Shown: positions 1-6,650, counted from the first letter of the stretch. The stretch is DNA of 8,403 bases from Thermococcus paralvinellae (GCA_015662175.1 DQUR01000142.1:1-8403); one strand, 5' to 3'. Program-made: numbers and translations. The notes: generated from the sequence alone by a model not told the origin.

Positions 1-1
1 A

Positions 2-433
2 GGCGTGAAGAGCATTGGCAGGGGGCATATCTACGTGCTGGGAGGTAACTTCCTGTTCCACATAGCCTACACCGGCTCGAAATACGAGCTCGAAATACTT
101 AAGCAACTCGTGGGAAATTTTGAAATGAAAACAGGCAGTGTTTCTCACTCAGATGGGGAGTTTCAGCTTTCTATAATCGGCGAGGGGAAATTTCTCGCCA
201 GAATCTCTGAGGCATACTTCCCGTATTGGGAGATTAAGGCAAATGGCACTTCCCTACAGGTTATCAGGGACTACAGGACAGGGTTGATGCTGGTCACCAT
301 TCAAGGGCCCACATCACTCTCCGGAAAATTCAACGATCCTTTCATAGGACTGAGGCTTTATTCCCTAATCGGATGGATACTCGTTGTGATTTACACCCTG
401 TTCGAATTTAGATGGAAGTTCCGATCCTATTAG
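2..433 (+). CDS. C-terminal end of a large membrane protein, probably glycosyltransferase-like (5' truncated by window edge)
   Basis: The frame is open from the first bases and ends with TAG at 431-433. A GTG at 5 could act as a start, but it has no visible upstream signal and the protein has no N-terminal signal or first membrane helix, so this is most likely the tail of a longer gene. The visible part is a beta-rich stretch rich in aromatic residues (AYFPYWEIKANGTSLQV), then a DPFIGLRLYSLIGWILVVIY membrane helix, then a short basic tail (FRWKFRSY). A soluble domain with a 'FP-W-V-ING' turn, followed by one final helix, is typical of the C-terminus of multi-spanning PMT/oligosaccharyltransferase-like or YfhO-like archaeal membrane proteins. 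That family placement is inference from architecture only; I cannot name the substrate. The gene converges on the GH57 gene, and the two stop codons overlap by four bases. Confidence 0.6.
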   Translation, partial: GVKSIGRGHIYVLGGNFLFHIAYTGSKYELEILKQLVGNFEMKTGSVSHSDGEFQLSIIGEGKFLARISEAYFPYWEIKANGTSLQVIRDYRTGLMLVTIQGPTSLSGKFNDPFIGLRLYSLIGWILVVIYTLFEFRWKFRSY

Positions 434-2400
434 GTTATTTCCCTGAATCTAATCTCAAACTCAAGCTCCTTCTCCACTGGAAACAGCAAGGTATAGCTCA
501 CCCCCTGCTGAATAAAGTCCCAGCCGCTCTCTGATTGTGAGAGGGTTTTAACCGGGAACTTCCAGATGTTAGCTTTTCTATCAAGCTCTATCTCTACCTT
601 TCCGATGCCGTGCGGGTCGTTCACAAATATCCTACCGGCTTCAAACTCTTCTGGACTCTCCATAACGCTGTGGACAGCGAGATTTATTTCAACCCCGAAT
701 AGAGCCCTGTAAGGTTCGCTAAGTGAAACCCTGTATTCTGCAAGGAAGCCGTCATTTACAAGCTCTATCCTTTTTTCAACTTTTGCTGGAACTTTCTTCT
801 CGGCATAGATTCCTCCGTTGCGCCAGAGCCTTACTCCGCCGTCATAAAGCTCAAATTCATACGGCTGATTGATGAAATCTCCAAGTTCGCGATACCTCAC
901 CAGACGGTAGCTATCAAGGGTCTCCGTGGTTGGTATGAAGTGGTCCTGCAAAATAGCCCTAAGCTGCCAGTCATAAGCCAGTTCGCGCTTAATTTTCTCA
1001 GGAATTTTCTTGCCAAGCTCATGGATGCTTGCAATACCATCGCATTCTTCCTCGGGAGTAGAAGTTGAGATGTCATGGTAGTGCTCCCATCTCCTGGCTA
1101 AAACATCGCCGTAGTTGACCCCTTTTCTTTTTGAGCTCAGCTCAAAAATTGAGCCGCCGTAGTGTGGTTTAATAGTGGCTATGAAGCTTTCATTTTCAAG
1201 CATTACCTCAGTTTTTCCATCGAAATCCACATCAAAAACTCTATTTCCAGTGGAAACGAAACTCTGTGCCCTTATTATGTTCTCCCACACTGCCCTCCTC
1301 AGGTGGGGCAGGTAAACACCACCAAAGACGCCGTGCCAGTATGCATCGTTGCACTGGGCTTTAAGTAGGTATTTCCTTGCTTCCGGGATATCTCTAACAA
1401 GTTTACTCACGTAGAGCATCCTCTTGTGCATGAAGTTGCTTTCCGGATACTTGTAGAAGAAGTTTTTCCAGATGCCACCCCTGACAAACATCCTGTACCT
1501 CTCAAACTCATTCCTCCCCTTTAGCCTTCCAACGAACTCAACAAAGAGTTTTGCCTGTTTTGCCGGCAGGGACCACTCGCTCATCTCGAAGTAAGAGGCT
1601 ATGGGCAGATAAACCAGTCCCCTTGGAGTAAACTTTGATAGGTATTCGGAGTAAAGCATGAGATTTATTTTCTCGTTGCTTGTGATGGCATCAAAGAATT
1701 CCCTGAGCCAGCCTTTCTGATAAACCCACTCGTAGGTTCCAGGCCAGACTCCAAATTTTTCACCATCATCATGAAAAACAGCCATCTTTGAAGGATCGTC
1801 ATCGGCTAAGCCCTCCAGATACCTTATTGTTTTTTCAACCGGACGGAAGGGAATTAAATATCTAAGCGTTTCATCGATCGGAAACACAACAATAACTTCC
1901 CCGCCATCCTCTGTATAATAGGGCCAGTAAAGTTCATCCTTGCTGAGTCCAGCACTCATGAAGTGGTAATCATCAACTATAACGTACTCAATTCCGCTCT
2001 CCTTAAGGGTTTTTACCAATTCCGGCTGCCAGACCCTTTCTGTTAGCCATACACCCTTTGCATCATAGCCAAGCTTTTTAGCAAACTCTTTAAGCAACTT
2101 TATCTGCTCAATTCGGTCTTCCTTTGGTATCGCTGCCAAAACCGGCTCGTAAAATCCCGCAACCACTATTTCGAGCTGACCTTTTTTTACAAGCTTTTTT
2201 AAAAGCTCGATATATTCCGGATGGTTTTCATCTATCCATTCAAGGAGGGGGCCGCTGAAATGAACGGCAACCTTCATCGAGGAAAACTCCTCAAGAATTT
2301 CCATAAATGGCCTGTAAGACTTATTGTAGGCCTCTTCAAAAACCCATCCAAAGTTTCCAAGGGGCTGATGACTGTGAATGCCAAAGATGAAGTTTATCAT
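430..2400 (-). CDS. GH57 4-alpha-glucanotransferase (amylomaltase-type maltodextrin enzyme)
   Basis: Cytoplasmic glycoside hydrolase family 57 enzyme that transfers alpha-1,4-glucan segments between maltooligosaccharides, as part of maltodextrin use. The protein has 656 residues, close to the 659 I recall for the T. litoralis enzyme, and long stretches look nearly identical to it. The N-terminus MINFIFGIHSHQPLGNFGW is the GH57 opening motif. The nucleophile should be Glu121 in WLTERVWQPE and the acid/base Asp212 in FHDDGEKFG, equivalent to Glu123 and Asp214 in T. litoralis. A (beta/alpha)7 barrel covers the first half; the C-terminal half (about 380-656) is the beta-rich DUF1925/DUF1926 region. 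The ATG at 2400 is chosen because it gives this N-terminus and lies 5 bases after GGAGGTG. The reading frame extends to 2511, but that stretch holds the promoter and operator. Small alpha-amylase activity is an alternative label used for close relatives. Confidence 0.95.
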   Translation of the reverse strand: MINFIFGIHSHQPLGNFGWVFEEAYNKSYRPFMEILEEFSSMKVAVHFSGPLLEWIDENHPEYIELLKKLVKKGQLEIVVAGFYEPVLAAIPKEDRIEQIKLLKEFAKKLGYDAKGVWLTERVWQPELVKTLKESGIEYVIVDDYHFMSAGLSKDELYWPYYTEDGGEVIVVFPIDETLRYLIPFRPVEKTIRYLEGLADDDPSKMAVFHDDGEKFGVWPGTYEWVYQKGWLREFFDAITSNEKINLMLYSEYLSKFTPRGLVYLPIASYFEMSEWSLPAKQAKLFVEFVGRLKGRNEFERYRMFVRGGIWKNFFYKYPESNFMHKRMLYVSKLVRDIPEARKYLLKAQCNDAYWHGVFGGVYLPHLRRAVWENIIRAQSFVSTGNRVFDVDFDGKTEVMLENESFIATIKPHYGGSIFELSSKRKGVNYGDVLARRWEHYHDISTSTPEEECDGIASIHELGKKIPEKIKRELAYDWQLRAILQDHFIPTTETLDSYRLVRYRELGDFINQPYEFELYDGGVRLWRNGGIYAEKKVPAKVEKRIELVNDGFLAEYRVSLSEPYRALFGVEINLAVHSVMESPEEFEAGRIFVNDPHGIGKVEIELDRKANIWKFPVKTLSQSESGWDFIQQGVSYTLLFPVEKELEFEIRFREIT

Positions 2401-2405
2401 TACCG

Positions 2406-2412
2406 CACCTCC
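2406..2412 (-). promoter_or_regulatory. Ribosome binding site of the GH57 gene
   Basis: The minus strand reads GGAGGTG here, complementary to the archaeal 16S rRNA 3' end, with a 5-base spacer to the ATG ending at 2400. It fixes the start codon against the longer open frame that reaches 2511. Confidence 0.85.
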
Positions 2413-2420
2413 ATTCTTAT

Positions 2421-2437
2421 TATCACTTTCAGTGATA
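2421..2437. promoter_or_regulatory. Thermococcales Glycolytic Motif (TGM) operator, TATCAC-N5-GTGATA
   Basis: The sequence TATCAC TTTCA GTGATA is a perfect match to the TGM consensus, and its palindrome extends to 7-base arms around a 3-base centre. The TGM is the binding site of Tgr/TrmBL1, the TrmB-family sugar-responsive regulator of Thermococcales. The site starts 10 bases downstream of the TATA box of the GH57 promoter and should overlap the transcription start near 2426. In this family a TGM downstream of the TATA box blocks transcription until maltodextrin releases the regulator, whereas one upstream activates gluconeogenic genes. Repression of the glucanotransferase without maltooligosaccharides is therefore the expected behaviour, inferred from position. 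Confidence 0.9.
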
Positions 2438-2447
2438 TCTAAGGAGG

Positions 2448-2455
2448 TATATAAA
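2448..2455 (-). promoter_or_regulatory. TATA box of the GH57 gene
   Basis: The minus strand reads TTTATATA, preceded by an A-rich BRE-like stretch (GAAATA). The expected start of transcription is about 25 bases downstream, near 2426, leaving a leader of roughly 25 bases that contains half of the TGM and the ribosome binding site. Confidence 0.8.
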
Positions 2456-2526
2456 TATTTCTGGAAATGGATGCAAACGCCGGTGACTCCGCTGTGGAGA
2501 CACCCTGTCACGAGCTTGACTCGAAT

Positions 2527-3141
2527 TCAGAATGCAAATTTTCTAAGAACATAAAGCGTAATGGCGATGGCAAGTTGATTTGAAAAGTTATCGTCCGGCG
2601 GCAGTTCATAAAACTCCGCCAGAGTACCAGCTGATGCTCCTATTATAGCGTGAAAAAAGCCCATCAAGGGGATTAAAATTAGCAGGGCAGTTAGGAAATA
2701 AGCCAAGCTTCCTTCAATGCTTTTACCATTCTTAAAGCGGTGTTTTCCAAAGGGCTTTCCAATTATAGCTGCAATGGCATCCCCCAAAGTTGCAACAGCA
2801 ATTGAACCGATGGCGATATCCTCCGGAAAGAAACAAATAACTATTAGTGCCGCCAGGGTGAAATAAATGTGAGCACCAATGCTCCTTTTTTCATGTTCCC
2901 TTGCTATTGTTTCTATTTCCCTCTCAACCTTTTCGATAATATCAACATAGAGACCAAGCTTTTCTTTAACCCTGTCTCTAAGATGTTCAACTATCCTGAA
3001 GGGTTCAAGAATCAGGAAAAGTACAAGGGTTATGGCAACAAAAGTGAGCGTAACCTCTCGTCCAAATATAAGATAGGAGAGTGGGACCGTTAAGCCCGTG
3101 AGATGAAGGGCCTTTCTCTTAAGCTCGCATTTCATGCTCAC
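2527..3141 (-). CDS. Dolichol kinase / SEC59-DGK1-VTE5 family membrane lipid kinase
   Basis: Predicted polytopic membrane protein of 204 residues, of the family that phosphorylates polyprenols, diacylglycerol or phytol, usually with CTP. Family marks in order: the N-terminal RKALHLTG motif (9-16); membrane helices near 16-27, 31-46 and 92-105; the signature LGDAIAAIIGKPFGKHRF (119-136) followed by KSIEGSLAYF (140-149); and E176 plus the DDN motif (183-185) near the end. In archaea the likely role is making or salvaging dolichyl phosphate for N-glycosylation, or a step of lipid metabolism; the substrate cannot be read from sequence. The gene begins inside the 3' end of the HAD gene (23-base overlap), which implies co-transcription and translational coupling. 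The GTG start at 3141 suits its ribosome binding site better than the ATG at 3135. Confidence 0.85.
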   Translation of the reverse strand: MSMKCELKRKALHLTGLTVPLSYLIFGREVTLTFVAITLVLFLILEPFRIVEHLRDRVKEKLGLYVDIIEKVEREIETIAREHEKRSIGAHIYFTLAALIVICFFPEDIAIGSIAVATLGDAIAAIIGKPFGKHRFKNGKSIEGSLAYFLTALLILIPLMGFFHAIIGASAGTLAEFYELPPDDNFSNQLAIAITLYVLRKFAF

Positions 3142-3811
3142 GCCTGATCACCTCCAATGCTTCATTTAAGTCTCTGACAATGTAATCCGCGTATTTCGCT
3201 CCCCTACCCTTAAAATATCCCCTCCTCACCAGTATCGTCGTTGCTCCAACGGCTTTACCCCCTTTCATATCGGTGTCATCCCTATCCCCAACCATGTAGA
3301 CTTCATTCTCAGCTGGAAACATACTCCTCGCAAGTAAAAAGTTGTGGGGATCAAGTTTGCTGTGTCCGGTTTCCCCGCTTATTATTATTCCATCGAAATA
3401 ATCCCTTATGCCAAGATATTCAAGCTTTTTTCTCTGCCAGTACGTTGATGAATCGGTTACAAGGACTATCCTCGCATCCATTCTTCTTAACCCTTCCAAA
3501 AAAGGCCTGGCATCAGGAAAAAGTTTAAGGTTTGAAAAGAATGTTCTATCAACCAGCTCAACCATCTCATCCAAGTCTTCCCTCTTAACTTTGCCATAGA
3601 CCCTCTCCATAAGCTTTTGGAGGATTTTATCCAAATCCAAAACTAAAAGTTCCCTCGACCGCTCCAGATCCCTATAGCGGGCAGTCAGGATGTAAAACAT
3701 TGCCCTAAATTTCCTTTTCCTGAGTAGGTGGGGGATAAGTCTTAGTATGGTATGTTTCCCGGCTTCCCTAGTGTTACAGAGGGTATCATCAAGGTCAACC
3801 ATCACCAGCAT
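3119..3811 (-). CDS. HAD-superfamily hydrolase (predicted phosphatase)
   Basis: Soluble cytoplasmic protein of 230 residues with all four HAD motifs. Motif I is VDLDDT, with nucleophile Asp6 and Asp8; motif II is VLVTDSS (Thr119); the motif III lysine is K152 in HSKLDP; motif IV is VGDRDDTD (Asp176, Asp181). The helical insert between motif I and about residue 95 is a type C1 cap, as in phosphoglycolate-phosphatase-like enzymes acting on small phosphorylated metabolites. The actual substrate is unknown. It is the first gene of a leftward unit and overlaps the lipid kinase by 23 bases. No Shine-Dalgarno precedes the ATG at 3811, so the transcript may be leaderless or nearly so. ATG codon 4 is an alternative start but would leave only one residue before the nucleophile strand's aspartate. 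Confidence 0.88.
   Translation of the reverse strand: MLVMVDLDDTLCNTREAGKHTILRLIPHLLRKRKFRAMFYILTARYRDLERSRELLVLDLDKILQKLMERVYGKVKREDLDEMVELVDRTFFSNLKLFPDARPFLEGLRRMDARIVLVTDSSTYWQRKKLEYLGIRDYFDGIIISGETGHSKLDPHNFLLARSMFPAENEVYMVGDRDDTDMKGGKAVGATTILVRRGYFKGRGAKYADYIVRDLNEALEVIRREHEMRA
3145..3155 (-). promoter_or_regulatory. Ribosome binding site that favours the GTG start of the lipid kinase
   Basis: The minus strand reads GGAGGTGATCA, a full-strength archaeal Shine-Dalgarno lying within the HAD coding sequence. The distance from GGAGGTG to the GTG at 3141 is 7 bases, against 13 to the ATG at 3135, so the GTG is the better start. The two starts differ by only two residues. Confidence 0.75.
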
Positions 3812-3837
3812 GATATGGCTTTCAGGCTCTGCATTAA

Positions 3838-3849
3838 TAATTTTTTAGG
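3838..3849 (-). promoter_or_regulatory. Possible TATA region of the HAD-lipid kinase unit
   Basis: On the minus strand an AT-only stretch (about TAAAAAATTATT) is centred roughly 31 bases before the ATG at 3811. That would put the transcription start within a few bases of the start codon and fits the missing Shine-Dalgarno. The AT-rich block at 3862-3871 is an alternative that would give a leader of about 25 bases. Confidence 0.35.
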
Positions 3850-3862
3850 TCGTTAGGCTAAG

Positions 3863-3870
3863 CTTTAAAA
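3863..3870 (+). promoter_or_regulatory. TATA box of the DUF131-antiporter unit, implying a leaderless transcript
   Basis: The plus strand reads CTTTAAAA, centred about 24 bases before the ATG at 3891. Archaeal transcription starts about 25 bases past the TATA centre, so the first base of the message would be at or next to the A of the start codon. The absence of any Shine-Dalgarno before 3891 agrees with this. Confidence 0.6.
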
Positions 3871-3888
3871 ATTGTAAAAATACAATTT
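3869..3888. repeat. Perfect 8+8 inverted repeat at the DUF131 promoter, candidate operator
   Basis: Arms AAATTGTA (3869-3876) and TACAATTT (3881-3888) are exact reverse complements around AAAA. The palindrome begins at the last bases of the TATA box and ends two bases before the leaderless start, where a bound protein would block assembly at the promoter. A regulatory role is inference; AT-rich palindromes also arise by chance. Confidence 0.5.
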
Positions 3889-3890
3889 CC

Positions 3891-4145
3891 ATGATGGCAA
3901 TGAGGGGAGAAATTTTGATAGTAGCCGGAGTAGCAATGATCTTCATAGGATTTCTCCTAGTGTTCATAGGAACCTTAATGACTGCAACAAGTGGAGAAGC
4001 TGATGTCGAAGGCGGAGGGGTCATAATGATAGGGCCAATACCAATAGTCTTTGGAACCCAGAGAGGTGCAACTTTGGCAATGATCCTTGCAATAATCCTG
4101 ATGCTCCTCTGGATTTTCATGGCTCTGCTGAGCAGGAGGGTCTAA
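3891..4145 (+). CDS. DUF131 (TIGR00304-like) small membrane protein
   Basis: Protein of 84 residues with two membrane helices (about 7-30 and 62-81), joined by a short acidic, glycine-rich loop (SGEADVEGGG) and the motif VIMIGPIPIVFGT (44-56). That GPIPIVFG motif is the hallmark of the archaeal DUF131 family, whose function is unknown. ATG at 3891 is taken as the start because it sits where transcription should begin; ATGs at 3894 and 3900 would shorten it by one or three residues. The antiporter start follows one base after its stop codon, and the antiporter's ribosome binding site lies inside this gene, so the two are almost certainly translated from one message. A role linked to the antiporter or membrane ion balance is possible but is only inferred from adjacency. 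Confidence 0.85.
   Translation: MMAMRGEILIVAGVAMIFIGFLLVFIGTLMTATSGEADVEGGGVIMIGPIPIVFGTQRGATLAMILAIILMLLWIFMALLSRRV
4134..4139 (+). promoter_or_regulatory. Ribosome binding site supporting the TTG start of the antiporter
   Basis: AGGAGG lies in the last codons of the DUF131 gene, with a 7-base spacer to the TTG at 4147. This spacing decides for the rare TTG start, which also gives an N-terminus (MKYILDLSILLVTAK) that fits a first antiporter helix. Confidence 0.8.
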
Positions 4146-4146
4146 G

Positions 4147-5331
4147 TTGAAATACATTCTTGATCTCTCAATTCTTTTGGTAACGGCAAAAACCTTAGAG
4201 TGGCTCTTTGAAAGGAAGGAGATCCATCCAATAATAGCGCACATCTTAACGGGAATAATTCTAGGCCCATTTGTTCTCAAGGTAATTTCCCCATCTGAGC
4301 CTCTCAAGGTTCTTTCAGAGTTTGGACTTTTAATGATGATGCTGTACATGGGCCTGACGAGTAGCTTTTCTGCCATAGCTACAAATAAATTAAAAGCCAC
4401 GGTCGTTGCAATTTTAGGTGTAGCTTTCTCATTTATCTTGGGCTTTCTAACAGTGATGGCTTTTGGAAAAGGGCTAGCAGCCGCTATATTTGTAGGTGTA
4501 ACCTTGGGAAACACTGCAATTGAAGTAACGAGCGGTGTGGTTGTCAGGGAAAGGATCAAGAGAGAAATCTCCTCGATTCTCATGGGGGCCGCTTTTGCCG
4601 ATGACATCATAGCCGTTTACCTAATCGGCATCATCACGGCAATTGCAAGGGGGGAGTTCAGCCTTGTTCCACTTGCAATTTTAACAGTCAAGATAGTTGC
4701 GTTTATAGTTGCCGTGCTGTTGATTTCCGAGATTGTATTCAAGCGCTCCAAGAGATTTTACGAAATACTGCGCAATTTAAACGTATTCTTCACATTCACA
4801 CTCATCTTAACCTTTCTTCTCGCAATCATGGCTGAAGAGGTGGGTCTTCACCAGATAATCGGGTCCTATTTGGCCGGATTGACAATAAGCCGCCTTAGAG
4901 AAAGGAAGGATCCACTCGTTATAAGCAGAATAAAGCTCAATGAGCTAATTGAAGACCTGCAGATTGTGCTCACAGAATTCTTTATCCCCCTTTTTTTCAT
5001 CTATGTGGGATTAATGTTCAATCCGTCAATGGGTGAAATAAGCTTACTCATGATTGCACTTCTCTACATGGCGGCAGTTTTTGGAAAGCTCGTAGGCTGT
5101 TCTCTGGGTATGAAAATCTTTGGATTTGATTGGAAAAAAGCTCTCTTGGTTGGAATTGGCATGGGGGGAAGAGGGAGCTTAGATCTTGCAATCCTAAAAT
5201 TCGGACTGGAAAAGGGCCTGATTGATCAAGGCCTGTTTGCAAGCATAGTCCTTGTTTCAATGCTCACAGCGATAACAACACCCCAGTTCTTTAAACTGTA
5301 TCTGGGAAAAATTATGGGGCACAAAGCTTAA
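4147..5331 (+). CDS. CPA2-family Na+/H+ antiporter (KefB/NapA type)
   Basis: Integral membrane protein of 394 residues with about 12-13 hydrophobic helices, of the monovalent cation:proton antiporter-2 family, exchanging Na+ (or K+) for H+ across the cell membrane. GAAFADDIIAVYLIG carries the paired aspartates D152-D153, the ion-binding DD of NapA-like electrogenic members; electroneutral CPA1 relatives have ND. GNTAIEVTSGVVVRER (121-136) matches the broken helix before it, and GMGGRGSLDLAIL (338-350) with R342 is the late conserved motif. The protein stops after the membrane domain: there is no C-terminal RCK/TrkA-N nucleotide-binding domain as in KefB/KefC, so ligand gating by that route is not expected. 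The start is TTG. It is coupled to the DUF131 gene upstream, and the decarboxylase follows within 7-34 bases. Confidence 0.92.
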   Translation: MKYILDLSILLVTAKTLEWLFERKEIHPIIAHILTGIILGPFVLKVISPSEPLKVLSEFGLLMMMLYMGLTSSFSAIATNKLKATVVAILGVAFSFILGFLTVMAFGKGLAAAIFVGVTLGNTAIEVTSGVVVRERIKREISSILMGAAFADDIIAVYLIGIITAIARGEFSLVPLAILTVKIVAFIVAVLLISEIVFKRSKRFYEILRNLNVFFTFTLILTFLLAIMAEEVGLHQIIGSYLAGLTISRLRERKDPLVISRIKLNELIEDLQIVLTEFFIPLFFIYVGLMFNPSMGEISLLMIALLYMAAVFGKLVGCSLGMKIFGFDWKKALLVGIGMGGRGSLDLAILKFGLEKGLIDQGLFASIVLVSMLTAITTPQFFKLYLGKIMGHKA

Positions 5332-5338
5332 ACACATA

Positions 5339-6535
5339 ATGAACAACTCCATGCAAGTGAGGATGATGACAGCTTTTCCAGAAAGGGGGATGGACGAAGA
5401 TGAGGTGCTAGGCGAACTTGAAAGGCTATTAAATGATGATTTAACCTTTGATTCGGGTAAAATCCTTGGCTCAATGTGCACCTATCCCCATCCCCTCGCT
5501 CAAAAGATAATATGCCTTTATATGGACAGGAATCTTGGGGATCCCGGATTACACGTTGGAAGCAGAAAAATTGAGGAAGAAGCCGTGCAGATGCTCGGAG
5601 ATTTGCTACACTTAAACAGGGCTTACGGAAATATAGTCTCCGGAGGGACGGAGGCAAACATCTTAGCGGTGAGAGCATTTCGTAATATAGCTGATGTTGA
5701 AAATCCCGAGCTGATTTTGCCGGAGAGTGCACACTTCTCATTTCTTAAGGCGGGTGAGATGCTAAAGGTCAAGCTGGTGTGGGCTGAGCTGAATGAGGAC
5801 TACTCCGTTAATGTCAAAGACGTTGAGAACAAAATCACGGACAACACTGTGGGAATTGTGGGCATAGCAGGAACAACGGGTCTGGGAGTTGTGGATGACA
5901 TCCCAGCGCTTTCGGATTTGGCTCAAGACTATGGGCTTCCCCTGCACGTTGATGCTGCCTTCGGGGGCTTCGTGATCCCCTTTGCAAAGGCTCTAGGTTA
6001 CGATCTCCCCGACTTTGACTTCAGGCTTAAAGGTGTGCAGAGCATAACAATTGACCCTCACAAGATGGGTATGGCACCAATTCCAGCTGGCGGAATAATC
6101 TTCAGAAAAAAGAAGTTTATTGAGGTGATAAGCGTTCCCGCACCATACCTCGCAGGGGGGCAGATATTTCAGGCGACGATAACAGGAACTAGACCTGGAG
6201 CAAATGCCATAGCTGTTTGGGCCCTCCTAAAGCACCTGGGCTTTGAAGGATACAAAAAGATTGTAAAAGAAGCAATGGAGCTCTCAAGATGGTTTGCAAA
6301 GCAGATAAAAGCTTTGGAAGGAGTTTACCTTATAAGAGAACCGATGCTTAACATAGTGTCCTTCGGGACTAAGGAGCTGGAAAGGGTTGAGAAAGAGCTC
6401 AAAAAGAGAGGTTGGGGAGTTAGTGCCCACAGAGGTTACATAAGGATAGTCATGATGCCTCACGTAAAGAGAGAGCATTTGGAGAAGTTCCTGGAAGATT
6501 TGAGGGAGGTAACAGTTCATTCTATCAAGCTATGA
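5339..6535 (+). CDS. mfnA: PLP-dependent L-aspartate decarboxylase, MfnA family (beta-alanine for CoA)
   Basis: Fold-type I pyridoxal-phosphate decarboxylase (group II) of 398 residues. SITIDPHKMGMAPIPAGG holds the PLP Schiff-base lysine K242; HVDAAFGG (203-210) holds D205, which pairs with the PLP ring nitrogen; H132 in SAHFSF should stack on the ring; SGGTEANILAVRAFRN (101-116) binds the phosphate. In methanogens MfnA decarboxylates tyrosine for methanofuran, but Thermococcales do not make methanofuran. Their homologue (TK1814 in T. kodakarensis) works on aspartate and supplies beta-alanine for coenzyme A, so I prefer that role. The start is uncertain: ATG at 5339 has no Shine-Dalgarno, and from memory Pyrococcus homologues begin at the position of the tandem ATGs at 5363/5366, just after GTGAGG. 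The first 8-9 residues may therefore not be translated. It is probably co-transcribed with the antiporter. Confidence 0.92.
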   Translation: MNNSMQVRMMTAFPERGMDEDEVLGELERLLNDDLTFDSGKILGSMCTYPHPLAQKIICLYMDRNLGDPGLHVGSRKIEEEAVQMLGDLLHLNRAYGNIVSGGTEANILAVRAFRNIADVENPELILPESAHFSFLKAGEMLKVKLVWAELNEDYSVNVKDVENKITDNTVGIVGIAGTTGLGVVDDIPALSDLAQDYGLPLHVDAAFGGFVIPFAKALGYDLPDFDFRLKGVQSITIDPHKMGMAPIPAGGIIFRKKKFIEVISVPAPYLAGGQIFQATITGTRPGANAIAVWALLKHLGFEGYKKIVKEAMELSRWFAKQIKALEGVYLIREPMLNIVSFGTKELERVEKELKKRGWGVSAHRGYIRIVMMPHVKREHLEKFLEDLREVTVHSIKL

Positions 6536-6650
6536 TTCAGTGTAAACATTAATATTTGGACACAAGGATACAAGAAGACCACAAGAGGGTTGATGTTGTA
6601 GTGGAAGTACTAAAATCGGAAGTTATTGTTTTCGTATTGGGCACTTCTCT

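Noticed and set aside
1162..1368. Short plus-strand frame inside the GH57 gene
   Set aside because: Lies entirely antisense to the conserved glucanotransferase sequence, with no ribosome binding site or recognisable domain.
2401..2511. N-terminal extension of the GH57 frame up to 2511 (37 extra residues)
   Set aside because: This stretch contains the TATA box, TGM operator and ribosome binding site, and the GH57 N-terminal motif starts exactly at the ATG at 2400.
3845..4610. Minus-strand open frames across the DUF131 and antiporter genes
   Set aside because: They are antisense shadows rich in Pro, Thr, Ile and Ser with no domain, start signal or promoter; the plus-strand frames carry clear family motifs.
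5363..5369. ATGATGA resembling box C of a C/D guide RNA
   Set aside because: No CTGA box D or C'/D' pair follows at the expected spacing; the repeat is simply tandem ATG codons at the decarboxylase start. Similar ATGATGA runs inside the antiporter gene (near 4333) and the decarboxylase gene (near 5424) lack a full box set too.
5328..5741. Minus-strand 137-residue frame across the decarboxylase start
   Set aside because: Low-complexity Ser/Leu/Arg/Pro composition typical of the antisense strand of a coding gene; the plus strand encodes conserved MfnA sequence throughout.
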